DNA of 7,848 nucleotides from JBEKYH01 sp049511115 (lineage in GTDB: Bacteria > Planctomycetota > Phycisphaerae > Tepidisphaerales > Tepidisphaeraceae), in assembly GCA_049511115.1 (NCBI GenBank), contig JBEKYH010000224.1:1-7848 (forward strand), given 5' to 3'. Below are positions 5,456-7,848 of the stretch, in pieces (positions within the stretch are counted from its first letter, which is position 1; each line of letters starts with the position of its first letter). Both the position numbers and the translations under genes were made by a program. Under the pieces are notes generated by a model, which was not told where the DNA came from, did not search any database, and saw only the letters and a list, made by a program, of their open reading frames with translations.

Positions 5456-7848
5456 GTGTCAGAGCAAACCCAAACTATTTCATCGCAGCACTCCAACAGA
5501 TTAGCAGACAGCCTGCCTTTGCCCGAATTGCTGGCCCAGGCCCGGCAACTGCATTTGGCCGGGCAGTTGGAGGAAGCGGCGAGCGGCTATCGCCGCGTCC
5601 TGGAAAGTGAGCCGCAGAATGTGGACGCGCTGCACGGATTGGGAATCCTGGAATTGCAGCGCGGCCGCCTTGAAGAAGCGCGCCAGTGTTTAGCCGAGGC
5701 GGTGGCGGTCAATTCCGATGAGTGGCGATACCACTGCACGCTCGGCCAGATTCTTACGGCGATGGATCGATTGGAGGAAGGGGCGGCCGCGTATCAGCGG
5801 GCGGCCGATCTGCATCCGGACGCAGTGGAGGCGCAGTTCGGCCTGGGGCTGGCGCTGCAGGCGAATGGAAAGCGGAAGCCGGCGATCGCGGCGTATCGGC
5901 GGGCGCTGGCGATTAAGCCGGTCTATGTCGAGGCGCACAATAATCTCGGCAATGCGTTGCAGGCCGAGGGGCACCTGGGGGAGGCGATTGCCTCTTATCG
6001 GCAGGCGCTGGCGATTCGCCCGGATTTTGTCGAGGCGCAAAGCAATCTGGGAGGAGCATTGCAGGCATCGGGAAAACTGGACGAGGCAATCGCCTCCTTC
6101 CGCGCGGCTCTGGAACAGAGGCGGGATTTTGCGCCGCTGTATAACAATCTGGGCACGGCGCTGTCGGCGGCGCGCCAACTTGACGAGGCGGAGGCGATCC
6201 TGCGAAAAGCACTGGAGTTGAAGCCGGATTTTGCGCAAGCCTGGTACAACCTGGGCAACGCGCTGCGGGCCAAGAATGAGTTTGCCAAGGCGGTAGAGGC
6301 ATACCTACGGGCGGTGGCGCTGAAGCCGGATATGGTTGAGGCGCACATTAATCTTGGCCATGTGTTGCATGCCACGGGATCGTTCAAGGAGGCGGCGGCC
6401 GCGTATCTGGCGGCGATGACGGTGCGGCCCGATTGCGCCGATGCGTACACCAACGCGGGGGCGACGCTGCAAAAAATGGGAAAAGTCGATGAAGCCATCA
6501 GCCTGCTGCGGCGGGCGATTCAGCTTAAGCCGGATTTCCACATCGCGTATTGCAACCTGGGGAATCTGCTGAAGGATTCGGGGAATCTGGACGAAGCGCT
6601 GGCGTGCTACCGCCGCGCTATCGAGCTGCGCCGCGGCGACGCCATCACGCACAGCAATCTGGCGTACGCCGTGCATTTTCATCCGGACTATGACGGGCCG
6701 GCGATCCTGCGCGAGAATCTGCGCTGGAACGTCATTCACGCGCATCCGCTGGCGAAGGAAATTCGGCCGCATGAAAACGACCGCTCGCCCCAGAGGCGGC
6801 TGCGGGTTGGGTATGTGTCGCCGGATTTTCGGGATCATTGCCAGGCGCTGTTTACGATTCCGCTTCTGTCGCGGCACGATCATGCGCAACTGGAAGTTTT
6901 TTGCTACGCCAACATCGCGCGGCCGGATGCGGTTACCGAGAGGATCAAGGGTTATGCCGACGTCTGGCGGCCGACGACGGGGCTGAACGATCAGCAGGTG
7001 GCGGAGGTCGTGAGAGCGGACGAGATCGATATTCTCGTGGACCTGACCATGCACATGTCGTACGGCAGGCCGTTGCTGTTTGCCCGCAAGCCGGCGCCGG
7101 TGCAGGTTGTGTGGCTGGCGTATCCGGGAACGACGGGAATGTCGGCGATGGATTATCGGCTCACGGATCCGCATCTTGATCCGCTGGAGGATCCGCCGGG
7201 AGACCGCGATTGCTGGTATTCGGAGGAATCGGTGCGCTTGCCGGATAGCTTCTGGTGTTACGATCCGCTCACGAGCGAGCCTGCGGTGAACGAGCTGCCG
7301 GCGTTGCTAAACGGCCGAGTCACGTTTGGTTGCTTGAACAACTTTTGCAAGGTGAGCGACCGGACATTGGCGCTATGGGGCCGGGTGATGGCGGCGGTGG
7401 GAAACTCGCGGATGGTGATGCTCTGCCCGCCGGGGGGGCATCGCAGCCGAGTGCTTGACAAGATGGGGGAAGGGGGAATCGCGTCCGAGCGGATTGAATT
7501 TGTGGAATTCCAGTCGCGCAAGCGATATCTGGAGGTCTATCACCGCATTGATCTGGGGTTGGATACGTTTCCCTACAATGGGCATACGACGAGCCTCGAT
7601 TCGTACTGGATGGGCGTGCCGGTGGTGTCCGCGATCGGAGTAACGGCCGTGGGGCGCGCGGGGTGGAGCCAATTGTCGAATTTGAATCTGCGCGAGCTGG
7701 CGGGAGAAACGGGCGAGGATTTTGTGCGCATCGCGGTTGAGCTGGCGAAGGATTTGCCGCGATTGGGAGAGTTGCGTCGCACCATGCGGGAGCGGATCGA
7801 GCGATCTCCGCTGATGGACGCGGGGAGATTTGCGCGCGGAATGGAACA
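5456..7848 (+). CDS. TPR protein with C-terminal SPINDLY/OGT-type glycosyltransferase (GT41), 3' end outside window
   Basis: The open frame starts at GTG and is still open after 797 codons, so only a short C-terminus is probably missing. Residues about 22-395 form eleven tandem tetratricopeptide repeats at exact 34-residue spacing (boundaries near 56, 90, 124 and so on to 362), followed by a partial twelfth. From about residue 449 the GT41 catalytic region follows: LRVGYVSPDFRDH (His461), DLTMHM (His533), KPAPVQVVWLAYPGTTG (from about 548), NNFCKV (Lys632) and YNGHTTSLDS (His710, Thr711, Thr712, Asp715). By alignment of motifs these correspond to human OGT His498, His558, Lys842 and His920-Asp925. 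The family moves a sugar from a nucleotide sugar to Ser/Thr of proteins; OGT uses UDP-GlcNAc and SPINDLY uses GDP-fucose. The donor and targets here are unknown. The TPR array would bind substrate proteins. There is no signal peptide or membrane segment, so it is probably cytoplasmic. The gene follows nadE by 69 bp without a terminator. Confidence 0.94.
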   Translation, partial: MSEQTQTISSQHSNRLADSLPLPELLAQARQLHLAGQLEEAASGYRRVLESEPQNVDALHGLGILELQRGRLEEARQCLAEAVAVNSDEWRYHCTLGQILTAMDRLEEGAAAYQRAADLHPDAVEAQFGLGLALQANGKRKPAIAAYRRALAIKPVYVEAHNNLGNALQAEGHLGEAIASYRQALAIRPDFVEAQSNLGGALQASGKLDEAIASFRAALEQRRDFAPLYNNLGTALSAARQLDEAEAILRKALELKPDFAQAWYNLGNALRAKNEFAKAVEAYLRAVALKPDMVEAHINLGHVLHATGSFKEAAAAYLAAMTVRPDCADAYTNAGATLQKMGKVDEAISLLRRAIQLKPDFHIAYCNLGNLLKDSGNLDEALACYRRAIELRRGDAITHSNLAYAVHFHPDYDGPAILRENLRWNVIHAHPLAKEIRPHENDRSPQRRLRVGYVSPDFRDHCQALFTIPLLSRHDHAQLEVFCYANIARPDAVTERIKGYADVWRPTTGLNDQQVAEVVRADEIDILVDLTMHMSYGRPLLFARKPAPVQVVWLAYPGTTGMSAMDYRLTDPHLDPLEDPPGDRDCWYSEESVRLPDSFWCYDPLTSEPAVNELPALLNGRVTFGCLNNFCKVSDRTLALWGRVMAAVGNSRMVMLCPPGGHRSRVLDKMGEGGIASERIEFVEFQSRKRYLEVYHRIDLGLDTFPYNGHTTSLDSYWMGVPVVSAIGVTAVGRAGWSQLSNLNLRELAGETGEDFVRIAVELAKDLPRLGELRRTMRERIERSPLMDAGRFARGME

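Noticed and set aside
5690..6498. Several open frames of 129-182 codons on both strands within the TPR array.
   Set aside because: They repeat with the 102-bp TPR period because the underlying DNA is repetitive. Only the frame starting at GTG 5456 gives TPR consensus and continues into the catalytic domain.
6305..7174. A 289-codon open frame on the minus strand inside the TPR-OGT gene.
   Set aside because: It is very rich in Arg, Pro, Gln and Ile and mirrors the TPR and catalytic codons of the real gene. It has no recognisable domain.

Overview
The window looks like a chromosomal piece of a GC-rich, free-living bacterium, most likely a member of the Planctomycetota (possibly Phycisphaerae-like). 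This is inferred from three traits: a short CxC...CxxC zinc-ribbon fused to a multi-span membrane protein, a long TPR protein fused to a SPINDLY/OGT-type glycosyltransferase, and intergenic repeats whose spurious translation reads PHPGPLPEY. No 16S gene or other decisive marker is present, so the placement is tentative.

Layout. The left third is transcribed leftward. It holds a possible fragment of a further gene at the very edge (1-58), a sulfotransferase (316-1272), and a small exported coiled-coil protein (1536-1961). A 443-bp divergent intergenic region (1962-2404) follows. It holds a leftward promoter candidate, a 175-bp MITE-like palindromic element bounded by perfect 14-bp terminal inverted repeats and a 10-bp direct repeat, a degenerate 8-bp tandem repeat, and a rightward promoter candidate. 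The right two thirds are transcribed rightward: a zinc-ribbon membrane protein of unknown function (2405-3670), glutamine-dependent NAD+ synthetase nadE (3731-5386), and the first 797 codons of a TPR-OGT protein (5456 to the window end). The last one starts with GTG behind a good Shine-Dalgarno and continues past the window.

How the genes relate. The three rightward genes are spaced 60 and 69 bp apart with no visible terminator, so they may be co-transcribed. However, nadE carries a -10-like box placed so that transcription could begin on the A of its ATG, which suggests its own leaderless transcript. Functionally they do not form an obvious pathway: nadE is housekeeping, the OGT-like enzyme probably glycosylates proteins, and the zinc-ribbon membrane protein is uncharacterised. 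The sulfotransferase could act on glycans or other acceptors, but its partners lie outside the window.

I found no convincing new defence, mobile or RNA system. The points most worth a second look are the MITE-like element between the divergent promoters, the apparently leaderless nadE start, and a C8 tract near the 3' end of the sulfotransferase gene that borders an alternative open frame.
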